Assembly (NCBI RefSeq): GCF_900113605.1
Contig: NZ_FOPY01000001.1
Span: 193,669-257,668 of the forward strand
Direction of reading: 5' to 3'
From: Modicisalibacter xianhensis
GTDB lineage: Bacteria > Pseudomonadota > Gammaproteobacteria > Pseudomonadales > Halomonadaceae
Length of the DNA: 64,000 bases
Below, piece by piece: positions 1 to 9,081 of this stretch. The first letter of the stretch is position 1; each line of letters begins with the position of its first letter. A model generated the notes under the pieces. That model was not told the DNA's origin. It searched no databases and worked only from the letters and a program-made list of their open reading frames with translations. The position numbers were made by a program, and so were the translations under genes.

Positions 1-216
1 CAGGTCGGCGGCGGCACGAAACGCCAGCAGTAGCTTCTCATCCAGATTCTGCGTCTCGCCCTCCATGACGGTATCGGCCAGTTCGACGAATCCCCATACC
101 CCGCCGGAAATGATCAGAACACAAAGCAATACCGGCAATTCATGCCGGCCCAGCCATGTCAAGAAGTCAAATGGCTTTTGTATGAATTTTCGCTGCCTTT
201 CCCTAGCGTTACCCAT
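1..216 (-). CDS. PAP2-family phosphatase, N-terminal part (runs off window)
   Basis: The minus strand is open from an ATG at 216 to the window edge, giving the first 72 residues of a longer protein. The visible part has a basic N-terminus, then one hydrophobic segment at about residues 26-43, followed by an ELADTVMEGE-like stretch. That arrangement is typical of the N-terminus of membrane PAP2 phosphatases (undecaprenyl-diphosphate or phosphatidate phosphatase type). The catalytic PAP2 motifs would lie outside the window, so the family call rests on overall resemblance only. Confidence 0.6.
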   Translation of the reverse strand, partial: MGNARERQRKFIQKPFDFLTWLGRHELPVLLCVLIISGGVWGFVELADTVMEGETQNLDEKLLLAFRAAADL

Positions 217-349
217 GCATGATTTTCCTTACTGCCTGATGCAAGACCGATTAGATAAGAGTTACTGAAGCATAACGTGTTACGAGACTCACTGCTTTAG
301 CGCCTCGACCATGACCGCTAAAACTTTAATAGAGTTTTTCTATGCCCAA

Positions 350-383
350 GCCGGCCCGAAATAATTATACAAAACTTTATAAT
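350..383 (+). promoter_or_regulatory. Possible promoter of the chemoreceptor gene
   Basis: A perfect TATAAT lies at 378-383, inside an AT-rich stretch about 75 bases before the chemoreceptor start. The hexamer 17 bases upstream (355-360) is a poor -35 box. The -10 is seen; the promoter is inferred. I saw no clear flagellar sigma-28 pattern. Confidence 0.35.
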
Positions 384-457
384 GATTTTAAATTGTACAA
401 GTTTTGATTATTCGCCTGGCAATCCGATACATAACGACTAAACGCAAGGGACACACA

Positions 458-2143
458 ATGCACTGGAAACCTGCACAGCGAATCAGCTTGAGAGCGCGCC
501 TCATGAGTGGCTTCCTGATCATCATTGCCTTGATGATCCTGTTGACAGCTATCGGCATCGTCAAGGTCAACGACATTGATGACAGCCTGACAATCATCAA
601 TGATGTGAACAGCGTCAAGCAGCGCCATGCCATTGATTTTCGTGGCAGCGTTCATGACCGGGCCATAGCCCTGCGCGATGTGACCCTGGTTCGGGATGAC
701 ACTAAGCTTGAGGCGCTTTTGGCTGACATCGACCGGCTTGCCGCCAATTACCGCTCGGCTGCTACAGACATGCAGACCATTTTTCGGGATCGTGAGGACA
801 TTACCGACCAGGAGCGTCGTGCCCTGGAAGAAATCGAGAGCATCGAAAGTCGTACCCTTCCCCTGATCGAAGAAGTGAGTGCGCGTCGTCAGGCTGGAGA
901 TTTCGAGGCCGCCCAAGGGGTGCTGCTGACCGAAGCCGCCCCTGCCTTCACGGAGTGGCTTAATGACATCAACGCTTTTATCGATCTTCAAGAGCGCATG
1001 AACGAGGCTGAAACAGCCACGGCACGCAACGTGGCAGGTAGCTTCGAAATATTCATGATTACGCTGTGCGGCACTGCAGTCATCATTGGTCTCGCCGTTG
1101 CCACTCTACTGACCCGCTGGCTACGCCGCGAGTTGGGTGCCGAGCCGCACGAGGTCAAGGCATTCGCCGAAGCGATCGGCAGCGGCAAACTGACACAACG
1201 CGCCAGGCTGCGCAATGGCGATGGCCACAGCATCATGGCAAGCCTTTCTGCTATGGCCCGGCAATTGCAAACGACCGTGTGGCAAGTACGCACCTCAGCG
1301 GAGACCGTTGCAGGAAACAGCGAGCAGATTGCCGAAGGCAATAACGAGCTGGCGTCTCGGACGGAACAGCAAGCCAGTGCCCTTACCGAAACAGCATCTT
1401 CCATGGAAGAGCTAGGCAGTACCGTCACGCAGAATGCCGACAACGCTCGTCAGGCCAATACAGAAGCGGCCAACGCCTCGCATATTGCCGTCAAGGGTGG
1501 TGAGGCCGTCAATCAGGTCGTCGACACCATGCAGGAGCTAAACAAACGATCAGCAGAGATCGCCGAGATCATCTCGATGATCGACGGGATCGCCTTCCAG
1601 ACCAATATCCTGGCGCTCAATGCGTCCGTGGAGGCGGCACGTGCCGGCGAACATGGTCGAGGCTTTGCGGTGGTGGCAAGCGAGGTACGTCAGTTGGCTC
1701 AACGCAGTGCTGATGCCGCTAGCCAGATCAATACATTGATTACCGGCAACCTGAAGCGTGTCGAACAAGGGACACTTTTGGCTACCGACGCGGGTAGAAC
1801 CATGGAGGAAGTCGTTGCAGCAATTCAGCGCGTTACCGACATCATGGCCGAAATCAGCACCGCAAGCGTGGAACAGAGCGAAGGAGTACAGCAAATCGGT
1901 GTCGCCGTGCTGCAGATGGATCAGGTAACCCAGCGTAACGCAGCCCTCGTCGAGGAAAATGCAACCGCTGCCAACAATCTGCGACTTGGCGCTCAGCAAT
2001 TATTGAAGGTCATGGGCGCTTTCCAGCTTGACCTGACTGAGCCCACCGGCCACGGGCCTAACATTCAAGCAGATCAGCCAGGCTCGACCAGGGGTCACGC
2101 CACCCGCACTTCCACACCCCTTCTCGAATGGCGGACTGCCTGA
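458..2143 (+). CDS. Methyl-accepting chemotaxis protein (Tsr/Tar type)
   Basis: Inner-membrane chemoreceptor of 561 aa that would pass ligand signals to CheW/CheA. The start at 458 is preferred over the longer frame (404) because AAGGG lies seven bases upstream. A first membrane segment (about residues 15-36) is followed by a four-helix-bundle periplasmic sensor region (about 37-200), a second membrane segment (about 200-220), a HAMP region and a long cytoplasmic coiled coil. The conserved hairpin tip, IAFQTNILALNASVEAARAGE-like, is at about residues 376-396. The C-terminus ends in EWRTA, which resembles but is not the NWETF docking peptide of CheR/CheB. The ligand cannot be told from sequence. 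It appears to be a single-gene unit. Confidence 0.93.
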   Translation: MHWKPAQRISLRARLMSGFLIIIALMILLTAIGIVKVNDIDDSLTIINDVNSVKQRHAIDFRGSVHDRAIALRDVTLVRDDTKLEALLADIDRLAANYRSAATDMQTIFRDREDITDQERRALEEIESIESRTLPLIEEVSARRQAGDFEAAQGVLLTEAAPAFTEWLNDINAFIDLQERMNEAETATARNVAGSFEIFMITLCGTAVIIGLAVATLLTRWLRRELGAEPHEVKAFAEAIGSGKLTQRARLRNGDGHSIMASLSAMARQLQTTVWQVRTSAETVAGNSEQIAEGNNELASRTEQQASALTETASSMEELGSTVTQNADNARQANTEAANASHIAVKGGEAVNQVVDTMQELNKRSAEIAEIISMIDGIAFQTNILALNASVEAARAGEHGRGFAVVASEVRQLAQRSADAASQINTLITGNLKRVEQGTLLATDAGRTMEEVVAAIQRVTDIMAEISTASVEQSEGVQQIGVAVLQMDQVTQRNAALVEENATAANNLRLGAQQLLKVMGAFQLDLTEPTGHGPNIQADQPGSTRGHATRTSTPLLEWRTA

Positions 2144-2160
2144 CCCTAGGCTGCCAGCAT

Positions 2161-2198
2161 GGCATAGCGCGCAGCAGCGGTTGCTAGTGCGCTATGCC
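2161..2198 (+). terminator. Hairpin downstream of the chemoreceptor gene
   Basis: A 10-bp stem (GGCATAGCGC at 2161-2170 with GCGCTATGCC at 2189-2198) and an 18-base loop, followed by a T-rich tract. Likely rho-independent terminator. Confidence 0.5.
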
Positions 2199-2306
2199 GC
2201 TTCTTGTTATTCCGCGCACACCATTACATTTATCAGGACAGCGCTTGCATGACTATGCTCTGCTAGGTTGTTAAATGCCTAAGCGAAACTTCGCGCAGGA
2301 GGTCTC

Positions 2307-3215
2307 ATGGATGATGACGCCTTGCTCGACTGCTTGATTGTCGGTGCCGGCCCGGCCGGTTTGACGGCGGGTATCAATTTGAGCCGTTTCTACCGGACGA
2401 TCCGTATCGTCGATGCGGGAAGCAGCCGCGCTTCGCTCATCCCCTGTACGCACAATTATCCCAGCTACCCGGAAGGCATCGGTGGCAACGAACTGCTCGA
2501 TCAGTTGCGAAGACAGCTCCACGTCAATGGCGGCAGTGTGGAATCAGGAACGATACAACGACTGAAGCGCACCGAGGATGGCCTGTTTCTCGCACATACC
2601 GGGAATGAGGTCATCCGGGCGCGGACCGTATTGCTCGCCACGGGCGTGGTTGATATCGACCCCGAACTGGAAGGTTTTCAAGGGGTCAAGGCGCAGGGGC
2701 TGATTCGCTATTGCCCCATTTGCGACGGTTTCGAGTTCAGCAACGAATGCATCGGCATTCTGGCCCGCGACGAACATGGTGTGCATGAGTCCGTATTCAT
2801 CAAGCGCTTCAGTGCCAACCTGACGATGATCGACATTGCCAATGGCGACTTTCTCGATCAGCGAGCGACGGATCAGCTGGCACGAGAAAATATTACGCTG
2901 ACGCAGGGCCTCGTCCAGCGTCTCTCGACCGACGACCAGCATCGCATTCATGTGAAAATGGTCGACGGGCGCGAGTATACCTTCGACGTGTTGTATTGCG
3001 CACTCGGCACTCGGGTGCGCAGCGATCTCAGCCGCGCTCTTGGTGCTCGTCGTAATGCGGATGATTACCTGATCATCGACGAGCACATGCAAACCGGTAT
3101 CGAAGGGCTTTATGCTGCTGGCGACATGACCAACCGGCTGAGCCAGATCACGGTCGCCACCGGGCAGGCCGCCATCGCCGCCACGGCGATCCATAACCGC
3201 CTTCAGCACCGATAG
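2307..3215 (+). CDS. Thioredoxin-reductase-like FAD/NAD(P) oxidoreductase
   Basis: A 302-aa flavoprotein. GAGPAG at residues 13-18 is the FAD-binding Rossmann motif. CPIC at about 136-139 occupies the place of the redox CxxC of thioredoxin reductase (usually CATC/CAVC). The C-terminal GLYAAGDM motif contacts FAD. AGGAGG sits just before the start. The first half lacks the usual E. coli TrxB surroundings and the active-site variant is unusual, so this is more likely a TrxR-like reductase of unknown partner than the housekeeping enzyme. It stands alone, convergent with the aldehyde dehydrogenase gene and separated from it by a strong hairpin. Confidence 0.85.
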   Translation: MDDDALLDCLIVGAGPAGLTAGINLSRFYRTIRIVDAGSSRASLIPCTHNYPSYPEGIGGNELLDQLRRQLHVNGGSVESGTIQRLKRTEDGLFLAHTGNEVIRARTVLLATGVVDIDPELEGFQGVKAQGLIRYCPICDGFEFSNECIGILARDEHGVHESVFIKRFSANLTMIDIANGDFLDQRATDQLARENITLTQGLVQRLSTDDQHRIHVKMVDGREYTFDVLYCALGTRVRSDLSRALGARRNADDYLIIDEHMQTGIEGLYAAGDMTNRLSQITVATGQAAIAATAIHNRLQHR

Positions 3216-3236
3216 GCCCCAAGATACCGGACATGG

Positions 3237-3268
3237 ACAAGGGCACACGCCATGGCGTGTGCCCTTGT
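3237..3268. terminator. Perfect 16-bp inverted repeat between convergent genes
   Basis: Bases 3237-3252 (ACAAGGGCACACGCCA) and 3253-3268 are exact reverse complements. The repeat sits between two converging genes, so it probably ends transcription from both sides. Confidence 0.7.
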
Positions 3269-3320
3269 GTCGTCGAGCCGGCAAATTGCCCGGCAGACTG
3301 GCCTTTCACACGTTGGGCAA

Positions 3321-4841
3321 TCAGAAGAACCCGAGCGGATTGGTGTCGTAGCTCACCAGCAGGTTCTTGGTCTGCTGATAATGCTCCAGCGCCATCTTGT
3401 GGGTTTCACGACCGACGCCGGACTTCTTGTAGCCGCCGAAGGCAGCATGTGCCGGATACTGGTGGTAGCAGTTGGTCCACACGCGACCCGCCTGGATACC
3501 CCGTCCCATACGGAAGGCCAGATTGATGTCGCGGGTCCATACGCCAGCGCCCAGGCCGAATTCGGTGTCGTTGGCAATCGCCAGAGCTTCCGCCTCGTCC
3601 TTGAAGGTCGTCACGGCAACCACCGGCCCGAAGATCTCTTCCTGGAAAACGCGCATCTGGTTGTTGCCCTTGAGCAACGTCGGCTGGATATAGAACCCCT
3701 TGTCGTAGGCGGGATCGAAGCTCTCCTTGCCCCCCCCGGTGAGGAACTCGGCGCCTTCTTCGCGCGCCACGTCCATGTAGGACATGATCTTGTCGAACTG
3801 CTCCTGGGATGCCTGGGCGCCGACCTGTACGTCGGTATCCAGCGGGTTGCCGCGCTTGATCAGCTTGGTACGCTCAAGAACTCGCGACATGAAGGCGTCG
3901 TACATGCTCTCCTGAATCAGCGCCCGTGACGGGCAGGTGCAGACTTCACCCTGATTGAAGAAGGCCAGCACCATGCCTTCGGCGGCCTTGTCGATGAATT
4001 CCGGCTCGGCATCGAGAATGTCGGCGAAGTAGATGTTGGGTGACTTGCCACCCAGTTCGACAGTCGAGGGAATGATGTTTTCGGCCGCGCACTTGAGGAT
4101 GTGCGATCCGACCGGCGTGGAGCCGGTAAAGGCGATCTTGGCGATACGCTTGCTGGTGGCCAGTGCCTGTCCGGCCTCGGCGCCATAGCCGTTGACGATG
4201 TTGAGTACGCCAGGTGGCAGCAGGTCGCCGATCAGCTCGACCACCTTGAGGATCGACGCGGGGGTCTGTTCGGCGGGCTTGAGTACGACGCAGTTGCCTG
4301 CAGCCAGTGCCGGGCCTAGCTTCCAGCATGCCATCAGAATCGGAAAGTTCCAGGGAATGATCTGGCCAACCACACCGAGCGGTTCATGGAAATGGTAGGC
4401 CACGGTATTGGCATCGATATCGGCAGCGGTCCCTTCCTGGGCACGGATACAACCGGCGAAATAACGAAAATGATCGACGGCCAGCGGAATGTCGGCATTG
4501 AGTGTTTCGCGTACCGCCTTGCCGTTGTCCCAGGTCTCGGCAACAGCGAGCATTTCCAGGTTCTGTTCGATGCGGTCGGCGATCTTGAGCAGGATATTGC
4601 TGCGCTCCTGTGCCGAGGTACGTCCCCAGGCCGGGGCGGCCTTGTGCGCGGCATCCAGGGCCAGATCGATATCCTCTGCGGTGGAACGGGGAATCTCGCA
4701 GATCACCTCGCCGTTGACCGGGCTGATGTTCTCGAAGTACTGGCCCTTGACCGGCGCGACGAATTCGCCGCCGATATAATTGCCGTAGCGTTTCTCGAAA
4801 CTGACGACGGCGTCGGCACTGCCGGGGTTGGCATAGATCAT
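3321..4841 (-). CDS. exaC: NAD+-dependent aldehyde dehydrogenase, ExaC/AldB type
   Basis: Cytoplasmic enzyme of 506 aa, oxidising acetaldehyde and similar aldehydes to acids. Family landmarks are present: PWNF at 163-166, VELGGK with the general base Glu262, and FNQGEVCTC with catalytic Cys301 (a second Cys at 303). The whole chain aligns from memory with ExaC of P. aeruginosa, including a C-terminus ending in NPLGFF. AGGAG lies six bases before the start. A divergent LuxR-type response regulator starts 134 bases away, and the gene set beyond it suggests control by an alcohol-responsive two-component network. Betaine-aldehyde dehydrogenase is a less likely alternative. Confidence 0.92.
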   Translation of the reverse strand: MIYANPGSADAVVSFEKRYGNYIGGEFVAPVKGQYFENISPVNGEVICEIPRSTAEDIDLALDAAHKAAPAWGRTSAQERSNILLKIADRIEQNLEMLAVAETWDNGKAVRETLNADIPLAVDHFRYFAGCIRAQEGTAADIDANTVAYHFHEPLGVVGQIIPWNFPILMACWKLGPALAAGNCVVLKPAEQTPASILKVVELIGDLLPPGVLNIVNGYGAEAGQALATSKRIAKIAFTGSTPVGSHILKCAAENIIPSTVELGGKSPNIYFADILDAEPEFIDKAAEGMVLAFFNQGEVCTCPSRALIQESMYDAFMSRVLERTKLIKRGNPLDTDVQVGAQASQEQFDKIMSYMDVAREEGAEFLTGGGKESFDPAYDKGFYIQPTLLKGNNQMRVFQEEIFGPVVAVTTFKDEAEALAIANDTEFGLGAGVWTRDINLAFRMGRGIQAGRVWTNCYHQYPAHAAFGGYKKSGVGRETHKMALEHYQQTKNLLVSYDTNPLGFF

Positions 4842-4975
4842 GGCATGCTCCTATTGCGGATGTTGTCGTTATGAGTGACTCTGATTCAGTCTTGGCCACG
4901 CAGCCGGCGTGAGACATACTTCCGAGGCAGGAGACCGCCTCCTCCGTTGGTAGGAGGCCAAAGGAGCGCAGCCCC

Positions 4976-5656
4976 ATGCACACCCTGCTGATCGCCGACG
5001 ATCATCCAATGTTCCGCGAAGCAATGGTCGATGCCATCGCCGACGCCCTGCCCGACAGTACCATCCTGCAGACCGACACCCTGGCCGGAGCGCTGCGAAA
5101 CGCTACGGCGAACGATGACCTCGACCTGCTGCTGCTCGACCTGGGCCTGCCCGACAGCGCCGGCCTTGATGGTCTGGCACGGCTGCGCAATCAGTTACCG
5201 TGGCTGCCGATTGCCATCATTTCTGCCGACCAGGCCCGCGAGACGGTGCTGGAGGCGCTCAACCTCGGCGCTGTCGGCTACATTCCCAAATCCACGCCGC
5301 GCCGGGAACTACTGGCCGCCCTGCAACAGGTGCTGGAAGGGCGGGTCTACCTGCCGGCCGATCTGTTGCGCCGCCCAGCCCCTGCCGTTACTCACGAACG
5401 ACCGGAGCCGCTCGACACGGCGTCCTTGACCGCCAAGCAGCGGGAAGTCCTGACGCGTATGGTGCAAGGCAAGTCCAACAAGCTGATCGCCCGCGAACTG
5501 GCCATTGCCGAAACCACGGTCAAGACCCATGTCTCGGCCATCCTGCGCAAGCTCGGCGTCAGCAGTCGGGTCCAGGCGATTCTGGTGGCCCGCGAACAGC
5601 ATCTGGCTCCCAAGCCGGACACAACGGCTCGGCTCACGTCCTCTCGAGCAGGTTGA
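4976..5656 (+). CDS. NarL/LuxR-family response regulator (ErbR-like)
   Basis: A 226-aa regulator with an N-terminal receiver domain (DD at residues 8-9, phospho-acceptor Asp55 in LLLLDLGLPD, Lys in PKST near 105) and a C-terminal LuxR-type helix-turn-helix at about 145-210 (LTAKQREVL...NKLIARELAIAETTVKTH). AAGGAG lies nine bases before the start. It is divergent from the exaC-like gene and converges on a hybrid kinase, with 23 bases of 3' overlap. By synteny it corresponds to ErbR/AgmR, which controls ethanol oxidation in Pseudomonas. That functional link is inference. Confidence 0.85.
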   Translation: MHTLLIADDHPMFREAMVDAIADALPDSTILQTDTLAGALRNATANDDLDLLLLDLGLPDSAGLDGLARLRNQLPWLPIAIISADQARETVLEALNLGAVGYIPKSTPRRELLAALQQVLEGRVYLPADLLRRPAPAVTHERPEPLDTASLTAKQREVLTRMVQGKSNKLIARELAIAETTVKTHVSAILRKLGVSSRVQAILVAREQHLAPKPDTTARLTSSRAG

Positions 5657-7043
5657 GTAGCTGCATCTTCAGGCGCAGCGGCTTGACCGGCTTGAGTAGC
5701 CAGGCAAATCCCAGCATGCGCGCCCGGCGTTTGAGCGTGGCATCGTGATTGGCCGTGATGATCAATATCGGCAGCGCCGGCCAGCGTTCGTGCAGCCGGC
5801 TCGCTACCGCCAGGCCATCGGGCACGCCTTCTTCCAGGTGATAGTCGACGATCAGCACATCCGGCCGCGAGTCGGCGTCCCGCGCCAAAATGTCAGGCCT
5901 GGCTGCCGTGATTACCCGACAGCCCCACCCCCCCAGCAATGCCTGCATGCCTTGACGTATGGCCAGGTCGTCGTCGATCACCCAGACCGTACGCCCAGCC
6001 AGCGGTTCGCTGCCGGGAATGGTCTCGGCCTTTTCCTGGGCATGTTGCCCGGCGGGTAGATGACCGTAAGGCACCAGCACCGAGAACATCGAGCCTTTGC
6101 CGGGGCGAGATGCCAGGTGCACAGGGTAGCCAAGCATCGAGGTGATACGGTCGACGATGGCCAGGCCAAGCCCCAGGCCGCGATCGTTATCGTACCTGCG
6201 GCGGTCGGCGCGACGAAACTCCAGAAAGATCGCCTGACGCTGATCATCGGGAATCCCCGGTCCGGTATCACCAACACAGATTTCCAGGCCTTCCTCGCGG
6301 CGACGGCAACCCAGCAGGACATGGCCTCGCTCGGTGTAACGGATAGCATTGGTGAGGAAGTTGCGTACGACCCGTGCCAGCAGTTGCAGGTCGGAGTCGA
6401 TGACCGCTCCGCTGCGCACATAGCGAAGTGTCAGCCCCTGCGAGGCAGCAATCTGGTGATATTCCTGGGCCAGCGTGTCGAGCAGGCTGGCAGCACTGAA
6501 CGGCGCCACATCGGCCTTCAGCACGCCGGCATCCAGGCGAGAGATGTCCACCAGCGTGCCCAGCAAGGTCTCGACATCTTTGAGCGAACGGCCGATATGC
6601 TCGACCAGGCGCCGCGAATCATCGGGAACCTCATGCTCGCCCAAGGCACTGGTAAACAGGCGAGCAGCATTCAGTGGCTGCAACAGATCATGACTGACGG
6701 CGGCAAGAAACTTGGTCTTGGACAGGTTGGCCGCCTCGGCCTCCTGCTTGGCCTCTATCAGTCGCTGTTCCGCGGCGGCTCGGCTACGAATCTCCTCGCG
6801 CAACTGGGCATTGACCTGACCCAGTTCGTCGAGGGTGCGGTGCAGCGTCTCGGTACGCTCACGCACCTGCTCGGCAAGCAGCACGGCATGCTCGAAGGCG
6901 GCATAGGGAGCGCCTTCGGCCACGCCACTCGACTCGACCCGCTCGATCAGCGCCGCGCATACCTTGCGCAGGCGCTGGTTCTCGTCGAGAAGCGTTTGCT
7001 CACGCGTCGTGGCCGGCTCGTCCTGCAGCGTCGGGTCGGGCAT
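5634..7043 (-). CDS. Hybrid sensor histidine kinase, NahK/ErcS'-like
   Basis: About 469 aa from the ATG at 7043; an in-frame GTG/ATG upstream (up to 7103) would lengthen it. No membrane segments, so probably cytosolic. After an N-terminal coiled coil come HisKA (phospho-His in AAVSHDLLQPLNAARLF), a HATPase domain (NAIRYTERG, DTGPGIP, GLGLGLAIV) and a C-terminal receiver (DDD, phospho-Asp in IVDYHL, Lys in LKPVK). The VSHDLLQPL H-box is like that of P. aeruginosa NahK (PA1976), but the N-terminal PAS repeats of that protein seem absent here. Its start overlaps the end of the FIST gene, so the two are translationally coupled. It likely takes its input from that FIST protein. Confidence 0.85.
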   Translation of the reverse strand: MPDPTLQDEPATTREQTLLDENQRLRKVCAALIERVESSGVAEGAPYAAFEHAVLLAEQVRERTETLHRTLDELGQVNAQLREEIRSRAAAEQRLIEAKQEAEAANLSKTKFLAAVSHDLLQPLNAARLFTSALGEHEVPDDSRRLVEHIGRSLKDVETLLGTLVDISRLDAGVLKADVAPFSAASLLDTLAQEYHQIAASQGLTLRYVRSGAVIDSDLQLLARVVRNFLTNAIRYTERGHVLLGCRRREEGLEICVGDTGPGIPDDQRQAIFLEFRRADRRRYDNDRGLGLGLAIVDRITSMLGYPVHLASRPGKGSMFSVLVPYGHLPAGQHAQEKAETIPGSEPLAGRTVWVIDDDLAIRQGMQALLGGWGCRVITAARPDILARDADSRPDVLIVDYHLEEGVPDGLAVASRLHERWPALPILIITANHDATLKRRARMLGFAWLLKPVKPLRLKMQLLNLLERT

Positions 7044-8217
7044 GTCCAATAGCGACCCCGGTGAAGGTCTGGTTGATGTGCATGCCATGATGCTGCTCCC
7101 CATAGGTGTTGAAGCCGATCGTGCGCCAGCGGCGCAGCAGTTCGGAGGCTGCAGGCGCTTCGCCGAGGGTTTCGATGGCCAGGCGACGCAGGAAACAATC
7201 GCAGCCGATGATCAGCGACGGCGCCCCCAGCCGGGCTTCGAGCCCGCCCAGTACCTGCTCGAGATCGGCAAGGATCGGCGCCGGGTACATGGCGGTCAGC
7301 ACGATGCCGTTCTCTACCGCGCAATAGAAGGTCAGGCTACCATCGGGGTTGATGCGCTGGATCGAGCGCACGTAGTAGCTGTCGCCGATACGCACCGCCA
7401 ACGGGTGACGGGCGAAGTCGGCTTCTCCCAGCCCCGCCACCTCACGTCCGATCAGGCGGGCATATTCCTCGGCGGCCGGCGCGGCATTGAGTTCAAAGAC
7501 GGTACGCTGGCGCCGGTCCGCCGACGTTACGACCAGCTTCTCGTCACGCGGACGCAAGTGGTGCGTACTGAAGACCTCGAAGGGTAACGCCGTGGTGATC
7601 ATCACCACGACCGCTGCCTGGCTGTAGAAGTGTCCTTGATGATAGACGTAGGTATGCGCGAGGCGGTTATCGTCGCCAGCCGAGCCGCCGAAACTCGGTA
7701 TGCTGCCAAGGGCAGCATCCAGGGTCGCCAGCACCTGCTCCTCGCTGCTCGACAGCCCATCGAGCAAGGTCAGCGCAAAGCTATGATCGGAGACGGGCAA
7801 CGACGACCACCGCCGACACTCGCCGAGCAGCGTATCCACCAGCGCTTGGGCACGTAGCAGATCGAACGAATCCAGGTCGTCGACCAGGGCCGGGACCACG
7901 GTGAAGTCGCGTCGATCGAAACCAATGGCAACCACGCAACCGCGCCCGTACCCGCTCGGTGCAATTTCACCCGCTGTAGTACAGCCACTCACCGGAACTC
8001 CCGGAAAGGCCTCATCCAATGCCACTCCCAGCGTCTCCAGCGAATATTCGGCGCTGCAGAAGAACAGCACGGCTCCCAGGTGGGCGTGGCGTAGCTCGGC
8101 AGCCAGCTCTTGGGCAGCCAGTCGCGGGTTGCGGAACAGGGAACAGGCAGTACGTACCGGACTTGCCGCACCGGACCGCGAACGTGGCATGGTGACGTCT
8201 GGAGGGGTATCGAGCAT
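7000..8217 (-). CDS. FIST-domain sensor protein (NosP-like)
   Basis: About 405 aa with a FIST N-terminal domain (VLFFCSAEY, VSGCTTAGEI, SFGGSAGDD) and a FIST_C domain (Y..LIGREV, FYCAVENGIVL, GCDCFLRR, GFNTYGEQ). FIST proteins next to NahK-type kinases (NosP) bind haem and sense nitric oxide, controlling kinase autophosphorylation. The adjacency here, with a 44-base overlap, supports that role. The start is unsure: ATG at 8217, ATG at 8190 and TTG at 8277 are all in frame, and none has a convincing ribosome site except a weak one before the TTG. Haem binding is not provable from sequence. Confidence 0.8.
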   Translation of the reverse strand: MLDTPPDVTMPRSRSGAASPVRTACSLFRNPRLAAQELAAELRHAHLGAVLFFCSAEYSLETLGVALDEAFPGVPVSGCTTAGEIAPSGYGRGCVVAIGFDRRDFTVVPALVDDLDSFDLLRAQALVDTLLGECRRWSSLPVSDHSFALTLLDGLSSSEEQVLATLDAALGSIPSFGGSAGDDNRLAHTYVYHQGHFYSQAAVVVMITTALPFEVFSTHHLRPRDEKLVVTSADRRQRTVFELNAAPAAEEYARLIGREVAGLGEADFARHPLAVRIGDSYYVRSIQRINPDGSLTFYCAVENGIVLTAMYPAPILADLEQVLGGLEARLGAPSLIIGCDCFLRRLAIETLGEAPAASELLRRWRTIGFNTYGEQHHGMHINQTFTGVAIGHARPDAAGRAGHDA

Positions 8218-8307
8218 GGCGGCGATCGTGTGGTTGTCGTTTTCTGGCAGTGTATGCCTGGGTCGAGCCCACCACAATGATGCCGCCTTTCAGGTCACGC
8301 CGAGGCG

Positions 8308-8877
8308 TTATGCCCTGCGCTGGTGCATGGTTCGGCGAGGGCGATCCGCCGGAGCATTCAGCCAGGATGACAACAGCCGCGTCGACAGGGGAATGAACAG
8401 GAATACCATGACCGGCGTCAGCATCAGCGTGCTGGCCAGCACGCGGGGCACCAGGGACAAGCCGGCCAGTGCGTCGCCAAGCAGCCACTGAAAGCCCAGC
8501 GATACCGGGAAGAAGGCCAGCCAGATCGCGATGGCCTGCTTCCAGCGCGGCGGCGTGCGTCCGGGGCCATCGTGGAACCAGCTTCCCAGGCCGATGGCCC
8601 GGTGCTCATGCGGCGCCTCGAACAGTCCATGGCCACGCTCCAGCCAGGCCCGGCGCGACGCGGAGTGCTCCCAGGCGGCAAGTGCCGCTTCATCGGCGAA
8701 ACGAAAGACAATCTGGTACTCGTCATCACCGGGGGGTGGCGCCAGCACGCCGGAGCCAAGGTAACCGCCGAAGTCGGCCGCCAGTTCACGGCCTTCGTCG
8801 AGCCAGGTCATGAAATCGCGGTAACGCCCGCGAGCGACGCGGCGCGCCACCATCAGGGTGACGGGTTGGATAGACAT
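8308..8877 (-). CDS. Antibiotic-biosynthesis-monooxygenase-like protein with membrane tail
   Basis: A 189-aa protein. The first 100 residues match the small ferredoxin-like ABM fold (TLMVARRVARG, YQIVFRFADEAAL, SASRRAWL). The rest holds two hydrophobic segments (about 118-138 and 148-170), so the ABM domain is probably anchored at the inner membrane. AAGGAG lies seven bases before the start. Function unknown: many ABM-fold proteins are not monooxygenases. It lies between the FIST gene and the fructose operon and may be its own unit. Confidence 0.7.
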   Translation of the reverse strand: MSIQPVTLMVARRVARGRYRDFMTWLDEGRELAADFGGYLGSGVLAPPPGDDEYQIVFRFADEAALAAWEHSASRRAWLERGHGLFEAPHEHRAIGLGSWFHDGPGRTPPRWKQAIAIWLAFFPVSLGFQWLLGDALAGLSLVPRVLASTLMLTPVMVFLFIPLSTRLLSSWLNAPADRPRRTMHQRRA

Positions 8878-9024
8878 CGTGTATCTCCTTGTTCGTTTCG
8901 ACTACCCGGGTAGGGCCTGCCGAAAGGACACGGGCCCGGGTAAGGGCCCTGCCGTGAAGGATGCAAAAACTACTCCAACTCCGCCGGCAATGCCAGCCTG
9001 CGCCACGCCCGGTCCGACGAACCG

Positions 9025-9060
9025 ACAAAGAAAAACGCCACCGGCAAGGCCGGTGGCGTT
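9025..9060 (-). terminator. Terminator of the fruBKA operon
   Basis: AACGCCACCGGC (9034-9045) pairs with 9049-9060 across a 3-base loop. Read on the minus strand it is followed by TTTTTCTTTG. This is a textbook rho-independent terminator 21 bases after the fruA stop. Confidence 0.9.
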
Positions 9061-9081
9061 GAAGGTGCAGGCCAGAATCGA

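Noticed and set aside
4842-4975. Possible sigma-54 promoter for the exaC-like gene
   Set aside because: Looked for the GG-N10-GC pattern at -24/-12; only a weak TGGCC-type match is present with wrong spacing.
6060-7052. A 330-codon frame antisense to the hybrid kinase
   Set aside because: The kinase domains on the minus strand are clear; the plus frame shows no domain or ribosome site.
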